A DNA stretch of 47,188 bases from Gnetum montanum (lineage: Eukaryota; Streptophyta; Gnetopsida; Gnetales; Gnetaceae). The notes below the pieces were generated by a model, which did not search any database, was not told where the DNA came from, and saw nothing but the letters and a program-made list of their open reading frames with translations. This document shows positions 31,320-42,917 of this stretch, one piece after another. A program made the position numbers and the translations under genes. Numbering within the stretch: position 1 is the first letter of the stretch; each line of letters starts with the position of its first letter. Location: NCBI GenBank assembly GCA_015680685.1, contig MNCI01037998.1, positions 1 to 47,188 of the forward strand. Direction: 5' to 3'.

Positions 31320-34118
31320 ATGGCCCCTAATCGAGGACAACAAGGAGGACGTTCTGAAGCTACATCAGAACGTTCAAGAAGAAGCAAAGGCCAAGGACCT
31401 CATGTGGAACATGTAGAACAGGAGGCACAATCATTCAACATCCATAAAGAAACCCTTGTCCCTACACAATCTAGTTAGGTAGAAGGTGGAGAGGGCAGGG
31501 CACCCAAACAAAGACAACATCTCATGTTGTCCCGAGAATGCGTTTAAGCTATTCGAGAAAGGTCCACATCTGTTGCAGTGATTGTGGAACTTAATTTTGG
31601 GCCTTTTACCGAATTCACCCTTGAACTAGTCAAGGATCAACTCAAGGGATCTTCACTATGGCCTATCCTCTCAGAAAGTGGAGAATGGTATTTGGGGGAA
31701 ATCTATCAATTTTGGCAAAAGGAGGAAGGCACCACCATCGACATTAGTGGAATATCAGTTGATTTCTCCACAAAGGCCATTGTGAAAGTTCTAAATATTT
31801 TGAATACATGACCTAAAGTTACTCATCTATCCACCTGCTCCGATGCTAATGCAAGAATAGTATGGCTAAAGAGGGCATATAACAAAGAAGAAAAAACATA
31901 TGAAGAACTGACCCTTGAAGAGAGAATTTACTTCAAAATTGGTACCTATCACATCTTCCCAATGAAGGGGCTAAATAATATTTCTACTTATGTGGCCAAA
32001 GGAAGTGCGATCTTGATGGGCAAGGTTGATGCTAATTTGCCCCATCTGTATTTAATAGAGATATTAAGGCAATTTGAGGAACAAAAGATAGGAAAGTTTG
32101 TGCTCCCCTTTCTTTGTCTAATCAGGAAGTTGTGCTAGCATGCTGAAATTTTGGGGTACACTAATGACGTCCCTAGAAAAGTTCAAAATGCTTCATATGC
32201 CAAATTGTTGAAGCCACCAGCACCAGGAAAAGATGTTGGTGAGACACTGGAGCCCAAATAAGAATAGATGGTTAGGCCCACTAAACCTCAAACTGTAGGG
32301 CCTAGCCAACTTGTAGATATGAAGCTTAGCCAACAACAAGAAGCAGGGCCCAACACGTAGCCCATGGGCTAGTAGGATCAGCAACCGCTACTACCGTCAC
32401 AAGATTACCTACCATCGATGAGCCATCTCAGGGCCATCGTAGAAATAGTTAGTTGGAGAAGTCAAGATGAGGCTAATCTCTTCAAGGTGATTGATGATGT
32501 CATACAACCCACCATATCAATCGATCATGCAAGGGGTGAGGTCTCAATACAAACAAGAGGAGGGGAATCACATTACAACAAATTTCGAGAAATGCTACAT
32601 CATTTCAAGTACAATTAAAAACTGGTGAGGGTGCCATGGTGATGGTTATGCAACACCAAGATGTAGCTAGAGTAGTAGAGGTGGTCACAAACCACATCAA
32701 GGAATCATTCAATGTTCCTATTGTGCCATCGGCAAATTTCACAAGAGTATGTGATGCTCAAGTTCTAGTCGGCACCTCAATGACTCCTACGAAACATGAT
32801 GATGCTTTGGATCACTTGCTGTGAATAGGACAAGTGATGATGTGCTTATTTGACATCCCCCAAGATGTCACAGCAGCATAATTAGACTTCATTTCCACCA
32901 AAGAAAAAATTAGTCATGGCTGAGATTAGGGTTGAACACATAGAAGACAAACTGAGAAGACTGTAGGAAAAGTTCGTTGTCCTACAAGCTGAACAGTAGG
33001 ATCCGTCCCAACTTGTTTCAGTCGATCAACTAGAATTATTTAAGATTTAGTAGCTCAATAAATTACTAGTGGAGAATAAAAGGGTGGCAATGGAAAAGGA
33101 GAACGCTGATTAGGATGCTTCAAAAACACAAGCTCAAACATATGCACATGCAAAAGCACTCAAGGCCTTACAAGAAGAAAATAAACTCCTTGCTACCAAA
33201 AATCTTTAGTTGACAACAATTGAAAAACAAAAGAATGTTCATGAGAAAAGTTTTCAACAAATGCAAGAACAACTAATAAGAGTCAACCAAGATATAAGTT
33301 GCTTAGCCAGAGAGAATAGAACCCTCTTAATGGAGGAGGTACGTGCCATTCATCAAAAGAAGTCCATTGAAATAAGCACATGGCAAAATTAAACTAAGTG
33401 ACATGAAAAATTAAAAGAACATTTCCAGGATCAGGTGGGGATGTATAAAGATATCATTAAAAAAGAGATCTATATGACTAAGGACCACATTACCTCTTTC
33501 AGTGCTTAAAACACTAACTGGCAAGCCATACTGGACACTTATGCCTTCATCCACCAAGTAGAATTAAACATCTAAGACCTACAAATCCAGGATCTCACAG
33601 AATACATGGAGTTGGAAAACCTATGGTATGCTAACTTGGCCATGTTAATGGTAGGGTGCCCAAGGAATGAGCTAGAAAAATAGGTAGCTACCACTTATGC
33701 CAAATATGAAACAGAGTTTTCTAAACATAAGAAGACATTACAGAGACTAGAAGTAGTAAACTTTGAACTAGAGGTGGTTAAAGCTAGCTACCAAGGCTAA
33801 AAGGATGTTGCAGTAGACTTGGCTCAACAACTTACGGACTATCAAGAATTCAGAGATAAAGCTAGATTCTACAAGGAGGAACGATAGTTATTTGCAGCAT
33901 GGTACATCAAAGCTAATCAGATGTTTCCACAACTACTATGTCCATGGGAGTTGCCGACTCCGTCAAACATTAGAACATCAGCATGGACGGTACATGATCC
34001 TCGAACATAGGAGGAAAATCTTCAGGCACTCCTTCAAAAGCATTCATTTCAAAAGCCTAGAGCATAGGATAAAGGGAAAAAGTCCATGGAGGAGCCACCA
34101 CCACTAGGAACCACATGA
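31320..34118 (+). pseudogene. Accessory ORF (~932 codons) of gypsy family II
   Basis: The start MAPNRGQQGGRSEATSE opens an Arg-rich head. Residues ~87-300 form a globular part (VIVELNFGPFTEF, LKGSSLWPILSESGEWYLGE, TYHIFPMKGLNNISTYVAKG, KIGKFVLPFLCLIRKL) of the plant transposon-associated type. A Pro/Gln linker follows, then a second conserved patch (MSHLRAIVEIVSWRSQDEAN), and from ~533 to ~860 a long Gln/Lys/Glu-rich coiled coil (HAKALKALQEENKLLATKN, KSFQQMQEQLIRVNQDISC). The end is KGKKSMEEPPPLGTT. It lies between the spacer and the polypurine tract, where Athila elements carry their env-like ORF, but no signal peptide or membrane segment is seen. About two dozen in-frame stops, mostly TAG; one region (32,619-32,880) is shifted in frame. 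Role unknown. Confidence 0.72.
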
Positions 34119-34291
34119 GTTCCAAACAATTTTGTATTTTATGTTTTGTGTTGGTGTCCCAATTTTGTTTTGTCTAGTCCCACACTATGGCATGAAATAA
34201 TCCATAATCAGTGCATAATCCCATACCTATCCATTTTGTAATCAAATAAACTTGTTCCTCATTTTGTTTGACTTAAGGACAAGTTTTTATT

Positions 34292-34305
34292 TAGTCGTGG
34301 GGGTA
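34292..34305 (+). other. Polypurine tract of P2
   Basis: TAGTCGTGGGGGTA directly precedes the LTR start TGATGAATC, like TAGTTGTGGGGGTA before the LTR at 41,929. It primes plus-strand DNA synthesis. Confidence 0.8.
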
Positions 34306-35145
34306 TGATGAATCACAGTTTGCCAAGCCATGATATTGAGTACACGATATCATAGCCTGGATACAATATCGTATACACAATATTGTGATTCCTATGTTAG
34401 CCTATAAATAGCACTCAGGTGCACGAGATGGGAAATTTTTTAGTTTTTAGGAGTTGAGAATTTTTTTTTTTAGTTTTCAGTTTGTTTTCTAAGTGCTTGC
34501 CTACAGTGTGATGCTTGTAATTGTACAGAACCTTTGTTCAAGTGTGACGTACTTGGACATGCACACAATCAGTAAGAAAGATCAAGATTACTCCATCATT
34601 GTAGCATTCACTTAGTTTTTAATTGTTGAATTGTTAATTATTCATTATTGTTTTCTTAGTTAATATTTCTTTTATCGTCATTTACTATTCCTGTTGCTAA
34701 ACGTGAAATGAGTACATCTTAATCACAAACATTTAAGTGTAATTATATGGTAACTGAGTAGCATATCAAGTAGTGTTTCAAGTGATGTGTGCTTGGTAAT
34801 ACCAAAAGTAGTACATGAAGTCTAAGATGCGTACGAATGATTAAGGACACATGCTCATTACACTTAGGCTAGCTTAGATTCTACTTCTTATTGCTTATTA
34901 GCTTAATCAAGTTATTTCTCATTGTCTTTAGGACTAGCATAGTATTAGAAATCACATCATACACCTCACTCTAGACTAAACCATGCATGACAAAGCAAAT
35001 ACTAGTTTACGTGGGAAGACAACAAACTAAAATCAATGTATAATTGTCTAGGTGCCACAACTAGTCCATCTGTGGAGTTCGACTGGATCACACTTACACT
35101 CTCATATTCATATGGTTGAGCATAGGGGAACGTCACTACTCATCA
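34306..35145 (+). repeat. 3' LTR of P2 (family II)
   Basis: An 840-bp LTR from TGATGAATCACAG to CACTACTCATCA. TATAAATA lies at 34,403-34,410, preceded by a GATATC and several ATATC variants. Its body matches the solo LTR and M2 LTRs in reverse (CTAGACTAAACCATGCATGACA, ACTAGTTTACGTGGGAAGAC). It abuts the inverted gag of E exactly at its terminal CA, which suggests P2 once integrated there. No 5' LTR for P2 is present. Confidence 0.88.
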
Positions 35146-36680
35146 CTTCTCAACCTTTGCTAAAACATTAGAAATAGATTTTTGGATGGGCAAGGTTTTC
35201 CTGTTCACGACTTTATCGAGTGGTGACTCCTCCTCATCACAAAATTGAACCTCACTTTTCTTGATGGAAGGATCCCTATTGTACTCTTCTACACTTTCCC
35301 TTTTTGCAACTCACCTTCTTCTTTTACAACCTTCTCTATTAGCCTTTGTATCTCATGAGCTCTTAGTTTGGATAATCTCCCTTGGGCATAAACCCCAAGA
35401 GTTCTTTTGGTTTCTACTTTGAGCCCATCTATGATGTCACTAAGTTGTTCCCTCTAAGAATAACCATGGCCAAGGCATCAATGTAAGAGAGAATAATACC
35501 TACCCATGGTAGAATCCAAGGGCTCTTGCATTCCCTATTTCTAGCCTTGGATTTGCCTTCTCAGGTTAGACACTCTATAGTATGTATGATATTTGTCATT
35601 AAATAATTCTAACATGGTGCTCCATCTGCGAATAGATTCTGGCTTCAAGGACTAGTACCATCCTTCTACTTCCTTAATGAGTGTCCTAGGGAATAGCTTG
35701 AGTTTTTGCTAATCATTCTCAATGTTTTGTAAGGTGTAGGCATTATGAAAGGCTTGTAGATGGTTCTGTAGATCAAAGTTATATTCCCCCTCAAATCTTT
35801 GGATATTGTTCACATCTAAGTGCTTGATCCGACTATCTTTCACAGGCCTAGTTGGAATCTTGATTACCTCTGCAATGTTAGGCATACTTCAAGTTGCCAA
35901 TAAAGGCTCATCATCATCATTATTTCATTGTCACTAATGATGTTCTCTATTACCCCTTTAATTATTGTGGGCATCGCGATTAGTATTATTACCCCTCTAC
36001 TCACATCCATCACGGTTATTCCTTCTGTGGCATCTTTTAGAACTAGAAGAATAAGTAGTAGTAGGTGCAAATGAAGAGGATAAAGAGGGAGGAGGACTAC
36101 CTCCACCATGATATTTACTAATTTCCCTTTGGTTATCATGACCACATTCATTAGTTTTCTTATCATCTTGATGCTTATTCGATCCCTTACCATGACTACG
36201 ATCATTTCCTGAACCTAGATTGTTGATTGTAGACTGTAGATTCAGGGCCACACCCTCATCACTAGTAACAAATGATGAAGAATCTTCATGCTAAGAGCCC
36301 TTAGAGGGAGGATCCTTATTGTCATCTTGGTTTAGTAGGAACAAGGAATTTGTGAACCTTTTTCCCTTCACATCCTCATGATGCTTCTCCTAGTGTCAAT
36401 CTCGTATGCGTTGTGTTTCAGTGGGATGGTAGTCCTGAGTTTCATAACCATGCACAACATATTCCTCTTGAAGATCTAGGATTCCTAACTTTTAAAGAGT
36501 TTGAGGCAACATCACGAGCACAGATTGATCAAGAGGCATTACAATGTTACCTTCCATATCATGCCATTACAATTGCTCATCCTGATGTAGGATGAATATG
36601 AAATTAGGCACATACTTATGTAGATTATTATATATCACTTTGCACTCTTGTGGAACTGGCGATTTCGTATCATTTCTCCT
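35146..36680 (-). pseudogene. Gag of element E, inverted relative to its pol
   Basis: Minus-strand order: a hydrophilic head (GNDRSHGKGSNKHQDDKKT, GGGSPPPSLSSSFAPTT), then a clear Retrotrans_gag core (FEGEYNFDLQNHLQAFHNAY, LQNIENDQQKLKLFPRTL, LELFNDKYHTYYRVSNLRRQ, CLGHGY, IIDGLKVETKRTLGVYAQ) and a post-core helix (RAHEIQRLIEKVVKEEGEL). It is better preserved than M1 Gag, with a few TAG/TAA/TGA stops. The frame stops at the LTR of P2, so the Gag tail and protease are missing. Its LTR and primer site follow at 36,831-37,463. Confidence 0.88.
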
Positions 36681-36830
36681 ATGAGAAAAAGAAGATAAGT
36701 TTCAAAACAACTAAAATATCAATGTGCTTTTGTAGTTATATTATTTGGGAATGATATTAACCTTGGGGTTTGTCCAATGATATTAATGATATCCACTAAA
36801 CCTAGATAGCATACGTTTCAACAAATAGAG

Positions 36831-36848
36831 TCCCCAGCAAGGATGCCA
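36831..36848 (-). other. Primer-binding site of E
   Basis: TGGCATCCTTGCTGGGGA on the minus strand matches 14 of 18 positions of the tRNA-Asp-type site TGGCGCCGTTGCCGGGGA of Athila/Tat elements; three of the four changes are transitions. It is the best copy in the window. Confidence 0.78.
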
Positions 36849-36849
36849 C

Positions 36850-37463
36850 TAATGAGCAATCGAGGTACCCCTATATCCAACCATGCAAATCATGAAGCAT
36901 TCATGCGTGATTTGGTTGAATCCCATGGACTCTCTAGTTTCCAGTACACTAGTCTTCCAGGAAGTGAACCTTCCCCTAATGGACATTCGTTATCTTCCCA
37001 ATTACACTTGTGAAGTACAAAGGTATGGTTAAGTGTAATTAAGGCATATGATTTTTGTCATTTTATGTTTTATGGTTTTGATACTGAAGGAGAGAAATGA
37101 AGTAAATTGAAAACAAATTTAATTTAACTATTCAACTAACCTCTAACTAGTCCTAACATAAGCATCCAATCCCACTTTTTGTACACATCCTAAACCCATG
37201 TATCCACTGCTAGGTTACCAAGTGCTACACTACTAGGCACATCAAGCAATAATGCTACTAGGATTACTAAGTAAATGCGTGTTACACTCAAAGCGGTCAA
37301 ACTTATGTATTTAATCTATTTAGCTTATCTCACTTAATTACTTAATTAGCTTAATTACTAAGAAACATTGAATAAATAACTAAAAACATTAAATGCATGA
37401 ATAAAGCATTTAAACTATTCAGAATGTTGTAAGGTTTATCAAGAAGTTCATCTTTATTGTTGC
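36850..37463 (-). repeat. 5' LTR of E, truncated and inverted
   Basis: Starts TAATGAGCAATCGAGGTACC on the plus strand (TGATGAG in relatives) and aligns with the M1 LTR up to the TTCATCTTTATT stretch. It stops near 37,463, before the region that holds the TATA box and U3. RT coding sequence on the opposite strand begins directly afterwards, so this edge is a rearrangement breakpoint. Confidence 0.82.
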
Positions 37464-38410
37464 CAAGCTCATTGTAGAACAAAAGAAAATGTTGATAAAA
37501 GTTGTGGAAAAATGGTCACTAGCCTTTGCCTAGTCATATTTTAAGCTCACTGGGATAGATCCAAGAATATGCCAGCACCAAATATACACTAACGCCACCA
37601 TTAAGCCAAAATGACAACTGCAGCAACGTTTGAATCCTAAATTAAAATAGATTGTTAAAGAGGAGATTGAACAACTCCTCAAGGCAAGATTCATCTACCC
37701 TATCATAAATAATGAGTAGGTTAGTCCACTCGTGATCATACTCAAGAAAGAAGGCAAATGGTGGATGTGCATCAACTTTCGGCTACTCAACATGGTAACT
37801 TTCAAAGATCATTTTCATTGCCTTTTGTCAACCAAGTGTTAGACACCATTTCTAGGCATAGCTATTACAGCTTTCTAGATGGTTATAGTGGCTATAACCA
37901 AATCTGGATTGCACAAGAGGACCAGGCAAAGATGACTTTCACAAGTCCTTGGGGGACTTTCGCTTACCATCAGATGCCATTTAGTCTATGTAATGCCCTA
38001 ACCACATTTCAATGATTAGTTCTTAACATTTTTCAACAACAGATTGGTAGCAAGGTAGAAGTCTTCATGGATGACTTTTCTACCTATGGAGCTACATTTG
38101 AGCAAGCCCTAGACTGTCTTGAGTAGGTGTTGAAACGATGTGTTAAAACAAACCTCTGGCTCAATTGGTAAAAGAGACATCTTATGATCCAGGAGGCATA
38201 GTCTTGGGGCACCATATTTCAAAAGCAGGAATTGAGGTGGACCCTAAAAAAATAAGGGTCATCCAAGGAATAATGTGCCAACTCGAAATAGTTAAAGAAG
38301 TGTGGTCATTCCTTGGTCATACTAGCTACTACCAGTGCTTCATCAAGAATTTTTCCAAAATAACTAAGCTATTGGTGAAATTGACAAAGAAGGATGCATC
38401 ATTCATCTGA
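37464..38410 (+). pseudogene. Reverse transcriptase of E
   Basis: Conserved gypsy RT blocks in order: QQRLNPKLK, IVKEEIEQLLKARFIYPI, VSPLVIILKKEGKWWMCINF, YYSFLDGYSGYNQIWIAQED, KMTFTSPWGTFAYHQMPFSL, the catalytic VFMDDFSTYGATFE (38,064-38,078), and the thumb region with WSFLGHTSYYQCFIKNFSKI. It copies element RNA. Stops occur, some of them CAG-to-TAG or CGA-to-TGA type, plus one frameshift near 38,165. Its 5' end is fused to the truncated inverted LTR; protease is absent. Confidence 0.9.
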
Positions 38411-38900
38411 ACCCCTACATGTGAAACAACATTTCAGCAATTGAAGCAAAAGCTTGTTGAAACCCCAATTCTTCAAGCATCTAATTGGTTCAAACCATTT
38501 CATGTGATGACCGATGCATCAAATTATGCACTGGGAGTAGTGCTTATGCAGATGGATAATCACAAACATCCATATTATATTCACTGCATAAGTTGAAGCA
38601 TTGCAGGTGCACAACTGAACTACACCACCACAAAAAAGGAGTTGATGACAGTGGTGTCCGCATTAGAGAAGTTCAGGCATTATATGCTTGGCTATAAAGT
38701 GTTTGTGCACACAGATCATAGTGCCATCTAGTTTCTAATGAATAAACCAATGGTGAGCCCCCGTGTCATATGGTGGCTTGTGATTTTGTAGGAGTTCGAT
38801 CTCATGATGGTAGATCGAAAAGATCTGGAGAATGTGGTCATAGATCACTTATCGTGACTAAGATGGGACAACAAGGAAAGAGAGAGCCCCTTATCTAATC
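38411..38900 (+). pseudogene. RNase H of E
   Basis: Motifs: PFHVMTDASNYALGVVLMQM, AQLNYTTTKKELMTVVSALE, KFRHYMLGYKVFVHTDHSAI. All three acidic positions (TDAS, KKEL, HTDH) are kept, in contrast to M1. A few stops (TGA and TAG) interrupt it. Confidence 0.9.
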
Positions 38901-38936
38901 AATTTCCTGAAAAATCTCTCATTGTAGGGGCTATTA

Positions 38937-40240
38937 ATGCATAAATGCCTAATGAACCAAAATGGTATGACACCATCCTTACTTATCTGCTCAAGCAAGA
39001 ACTATTGCAAGGGCTGGACACTAGAAAGAAACAATAGTTTCTTCACTAGGTTAAGCATTTCATGGAAATTAATGGAAACCTTTACAAAGTCTATCTCGAT
39101 GGCCTCGTATGTTGGTGTGTTCCTAAGATGAATCAACTATGCGTTCTCCAAGATGCTCATGAAGGCCTTTGTGGAAGCTTTTATGCTGGGAGATGGATAG
39201 CCATAAAAATCCTCATGGTAAGATATTATTGGCCAACAATCTTCAGGGATGAACACCAATTTTTCCATGCTTGTAATCGTTGCCAGATGGATGGTGGAAT
39301 GACAGCTTGAATGGAGGGGCCACAACAATGGATTCAACCTCTTAAGCCATTCAACATTTGGGGAATTGACTTTATAGGTCTCATCACACCTTTATCAAAT
39401 GGAAAGGCATATATAATAGTCACAGTTGGCTATTACATTAAGTGGGTAGAAGCAGCAACTGTCATCGACTATACATCCATCACTACTACTCGGTTTGAAC
39501 AACAAAATATCATAAATAGGTTTGGTGTGCCTCATATATTAATTTGTAATAATGGAACTCATTTTACAAGTGCTACTTTTTGAAAACTGATGCAACACTT
39601 GGGGGTTGAGCACAAATTCACAACACCATATTACGCCCAAGCCAATGGTCAAGCTGAGCTCACTAATCAAGAGATTACAAAAATTCTAACGCACACTATT
39701 AGCAAATACCAAAGGGACTAGAGCACCAAATTAAATGATGCCCTTTGGGCTTATTGCTCCATATGGAAGCTTTCCATAGGTTATTCTCCCTATGAGCTCA
39801 TGTACGGAAAACTACCAACACTACCCATCCAACTTGAGCTTTATACACTCTCTACAACCTGTGACCTTGACCTAAATCTAAGTCTAGTGTAGAAAGAACG
39901 ATTAATGACCTCAACTTGCTAGATGAAAATCAATTAATGGTCATATCATCCAACGAAATGTATAAGGCATTCAACAAGAAATGCCATGATCTCAAAATAA
40001 GAAAAGTCAAGTTCTAGCCAAGAGACAAGGTTTTCTATTGGAATCCTGCACATGTACCCCAATGAACCAAATTCAAATGTTGTGGGAAGGACCTTACATT
40101 ATCGATGAGACTCTTTCATCTAGGGCCATGATCATCTACAAACCTGATAGCCTAGACAAGAAATAATTAGTCAACATCCAACAAGTAAAACCTTTCCATG
40201 AGCCCAAGCCAACCAACTCAACAAATACGTCACTAGATGG
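38937..40240 (+). pseudogene. Integrase of E
   Basis: Zinc-binding region DAHEGLCGSFYAGRW with the second His replaced by Phe, then YYWPTIFRDEHQFFHACNRC. Core: GIDFIGLITPLSNGKAYIIV (first Asp kept), FGVPHILICNNGTHFTSATF (second Asp changed to Asn), PYYAQANGQAELTNQEITKI (Glu kept), then SIGYSPYELMYGKLP and a frayed C-terminal part. It would join cDNA to the chromosome. The loss of one catalytic acid and several stops make it inactive. A T-rich spacer follows immediately. Confidence 0.9.
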
Positions 40241-41928
40241 ACAACCACCCTCAATCTTTTGGATCTCCCCTTTTCAACTTAGTCGTGGGGTAGATGGCCA
40301 TCCATACTAACACTTTATGCAACTCATCAGTTTTTTTACTTTTTTGTTTTACACATTTCTGGTTTTACAACTTTTTCTTTTCATCTTCTTTATTTTACAT
40401 CTTTTTGTTCTTCAGGTTATTGATCTTTTACTTCTTTTATATTTTCTTGTGTTTGATGTGTTTCTCGATGGTGTCAAGTATAATGGTAATGTGCTACTCA
40501 ATGGTGGTATGTTTCATTTGTAATTTGATTATTGATGTCTAGTTTTTGACTTTGAATGTCATTACTGATGACTAGGACATGGTTTCTTTTCATGTAATAG
40601 GCAGTGAATCCACATCATTCATCCATCCACATACTCTATGGTTTTCCTTGTTTTGGAAACATGTAGTCCCTTCTTCATTAATGCAACTTTAATAAATTTG
40701 TGACTTGTGTAGTTTTAGGAATTGGGAAGGAACCAAGGTTTGGATAGGGTGTGGCTTCAAAGGGATGCAATATTCTTTGTGCTTTTCTATTTTCTTGTGT
40801 GCAAGAGTGTTCTCGTGAGCTTCTCACCGTTCCACATCATTTCACAATAGGAAGTCAAATAAGTCCTTGCATGGTATGGTCCTCATAAAAAAAAGATGAG
40901 GATTCAAAGCACATCCCTTGGATAAAATAAATGCAAAAAGCACATGGGCCTTTGCATGGTGTGGTTCTTATTCAAAAAAAAAAACATGGAAATTCAAAGC
41001 ACACCCCTTAGACCAAATAAAAAGGGCTACAAGCACTGGTTATGGGACTTGTCTTGTCTCCTCTAACTAAGGCCCTTTCTCACTTCCTACTTTCTCTCCA
41101 ATTTGGAATGGTGGTTGTTTTTTGGNCCATTAATCATCCATGGAGCCGATGGACTCCTTGGTTTGAAGTTATGCAAGGGCATAAAAGGCTTGTGCCTACT
41201 TTGGGGAGGACCCACTTGCATATATTTTAGTTTGGTTAAGTTAAGTTCTTTACCCTTAGACATTGTTACAATTAAATTCTTTTTATTTACCCCATCCATG
41301 CCATCCAATTGTATGCACCTTCACAACTATTTTAGTGAACTCCTTCTTTTTATTTGCTATGAATACCCTCTTTCTAGTATTCCTTGTGTTAAGCTTTTTT
41401 TGAACTTTATGGACCACTTCTCTTACTTAACCCATTCATTAGTCTTTCCACTAACACTATCAAGCAACTAATCTATCATAATCACAACTCGGCTAGATAA
41501 AATCACTGACGAGACAAGGTATTTAGCCGCTATATGTTATACTTTATATACTAATCTTTAATTTTGTTGTGATTGTAGTTGGGAGCATGGACTGGAAACA
41601 AGACTATCTTCACCAACGAGGATGCAACAATATCACTCGCAAGAGATTGGTCATGACCACTGGATCTCTTCTACCTCTCCCTCATTCTTCTATTGCCAAG
41701 AGGAGTTGGATTTCCTTTAGATTCATGAGTGTTCTTTCCTATTGCCATGAGCACCCAATTTTGTACACAATTGTAATGTTGTATGCTTGGGAACTTTTGT
41801 ATTTTTTTGTTTTTTATGTGTCACTCTACATGTTAGTCAAATAGTCCACACCCCTTAATATATTTTGTAAAGGACTTGTTCCTCTTCTTTTGTACTCGAG
41901 GATGAGTTTTCATTTAGTTGTGGGGGTA
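40241..41928 (+). other. E 3' spacer and polypurine tract
   Basis: A T-rich tract at 40,325-40,460 produces Phe/Leu-rich frames that are not genes. A 90-bp tandem duplication containing ATTCAAAGCAC lies at about 40,863-41,025. One ambiguous base occurs at 41,126. 41,127-41,230 matches the M1 and P2 spacers. The end is TAGTTGTGGGGGTA before the LTR. No accessory ORF is found here, unlike in P2. Confidence 0.75.
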
Positions 41929-42796
41929 TGATAAATTGTGTTTTCATACACTTCAATATCAAAGTGGCTGCGATATCAGGTACACAATATTAGGTACTCG
42001 ATATCGTGGCCCAAGATGTGATATCATACATTCGATATCGTAGGGTTACTCCCGGGTCTATAAATATAGCCCCTAGGCACACGATTGAGAGTAGTTTTTG
42101 ATAGTCAAGTAGCAAAACTCTTGTAGCTTGTTCATCTAAGAGTTAGAATATTTTTCAAGTGCCTGTAGCAGGAGGTCTAAGTGTGAATGAATCTTTATTC
42201 AAGAATTGATGTACTTGAACACATCATTGTGTTGGCAATAAAGATGAACTCTTTGATTCATTCCTTGTAGCACTTAAGACTTTCTTTCTTATGCATTTAT
42301 ATATTGTGATTTCATTCAATTTACATTAATGTTATTTATGTAGTAATTAATTTTTGTTAATTAAGCAACTCCTTAAAATACACAAGCACAACCCCTTCGA
42401 ACATACGTGTGACACTTGGTAGCTCAGAAACGATTAGCGTTTGAGAACCCAGCAGTGTTTACAAAAAGTTTAGGATGTGTCTAGGAAGTGGGAATAGTTA
42501 CTTGTGTTAGGCTAGATTAGACTATAGTTTATCTAACATTTAATTACTCTTACTGTCATTTTTGTTCTAGGCGAGTAATTTGATAAACACAAAATAATAA
42601 AAATCTTACGCCTTAGTCACACTTAATGATATAATTGCATTCCACATGTGGGACTGGGAAGACAATGAATGGACAACACACATGCACTGTTTAGCTATGG
42701 CGTACTTAGTAATTATAGTTTGCAGAATTTGACTAGATCACATGTGAACGCCTATGATTTGTATGGTTGGGCATAGGGGTACCTTGCCACTCATCA
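41929..42796 (+). repeat. 3' LTR of E (family I)
   Basis: An 868-bp LTR from TGATAAATTGTG to GCCACTCATCA. TATAAATA lies at 42,059-42,066, preceded by four GATATC words within about 80 bp. It matches the M1 LTR in reverse (CTAAGAGTTAGAATATTTTTC, CTAAGTGTGAATGAATCTTT). It ends inside the leader of M2. Confidence 0.9.
42059..42066 (+). promoter_or_regulatory. TATA box of the E 3' LTR
   Basis: TATAAATA, with GATATC words directly upstream. The start of transcription, and so of the R region, would be about 30 bp downstream. Confidence 0.7.
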
Positions 42797-42917
42797 ACGT
42801 TTATTTTAAGTGTGTTTTTCTTAAGGTTATGAAATTTGACATTGTGTTTCAGGTACAACAAACTTTGAGAAATTAATTACTAAGCATACATTGACTTGTC
42901 CCCCACAACAATGCCAA
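42797..42917 (-). other. M2 leader and primer-binding site
   Basis: Short remnant of the M2 5' leader. The primer site at 42,899-42,916 reads TGGCATTGTTGTGGGGGA on the minus strand, 13 of 18 positions matching the tRNA-Asp-type site, with C-to-T and G-to-A changes dominating. It lies directly inside the 5' LTR. Confidence 0.72.

Noticed and set aside
33892-34107. 71-codon plus frame near the end of the accessory ORF
   Set aside because: It is out of register with the accessory ORF frame, which continues to the stop at 34,116-34,118 with a tail conserved in M2.
40294-40542. Phe/Leu-rich frames suggesting membrane proteins
   Set aside because: They lie in the T-rich post-integrase spacer; the homologous tracts at 29,330 and 14,430 (minus) are equally simple sequence.
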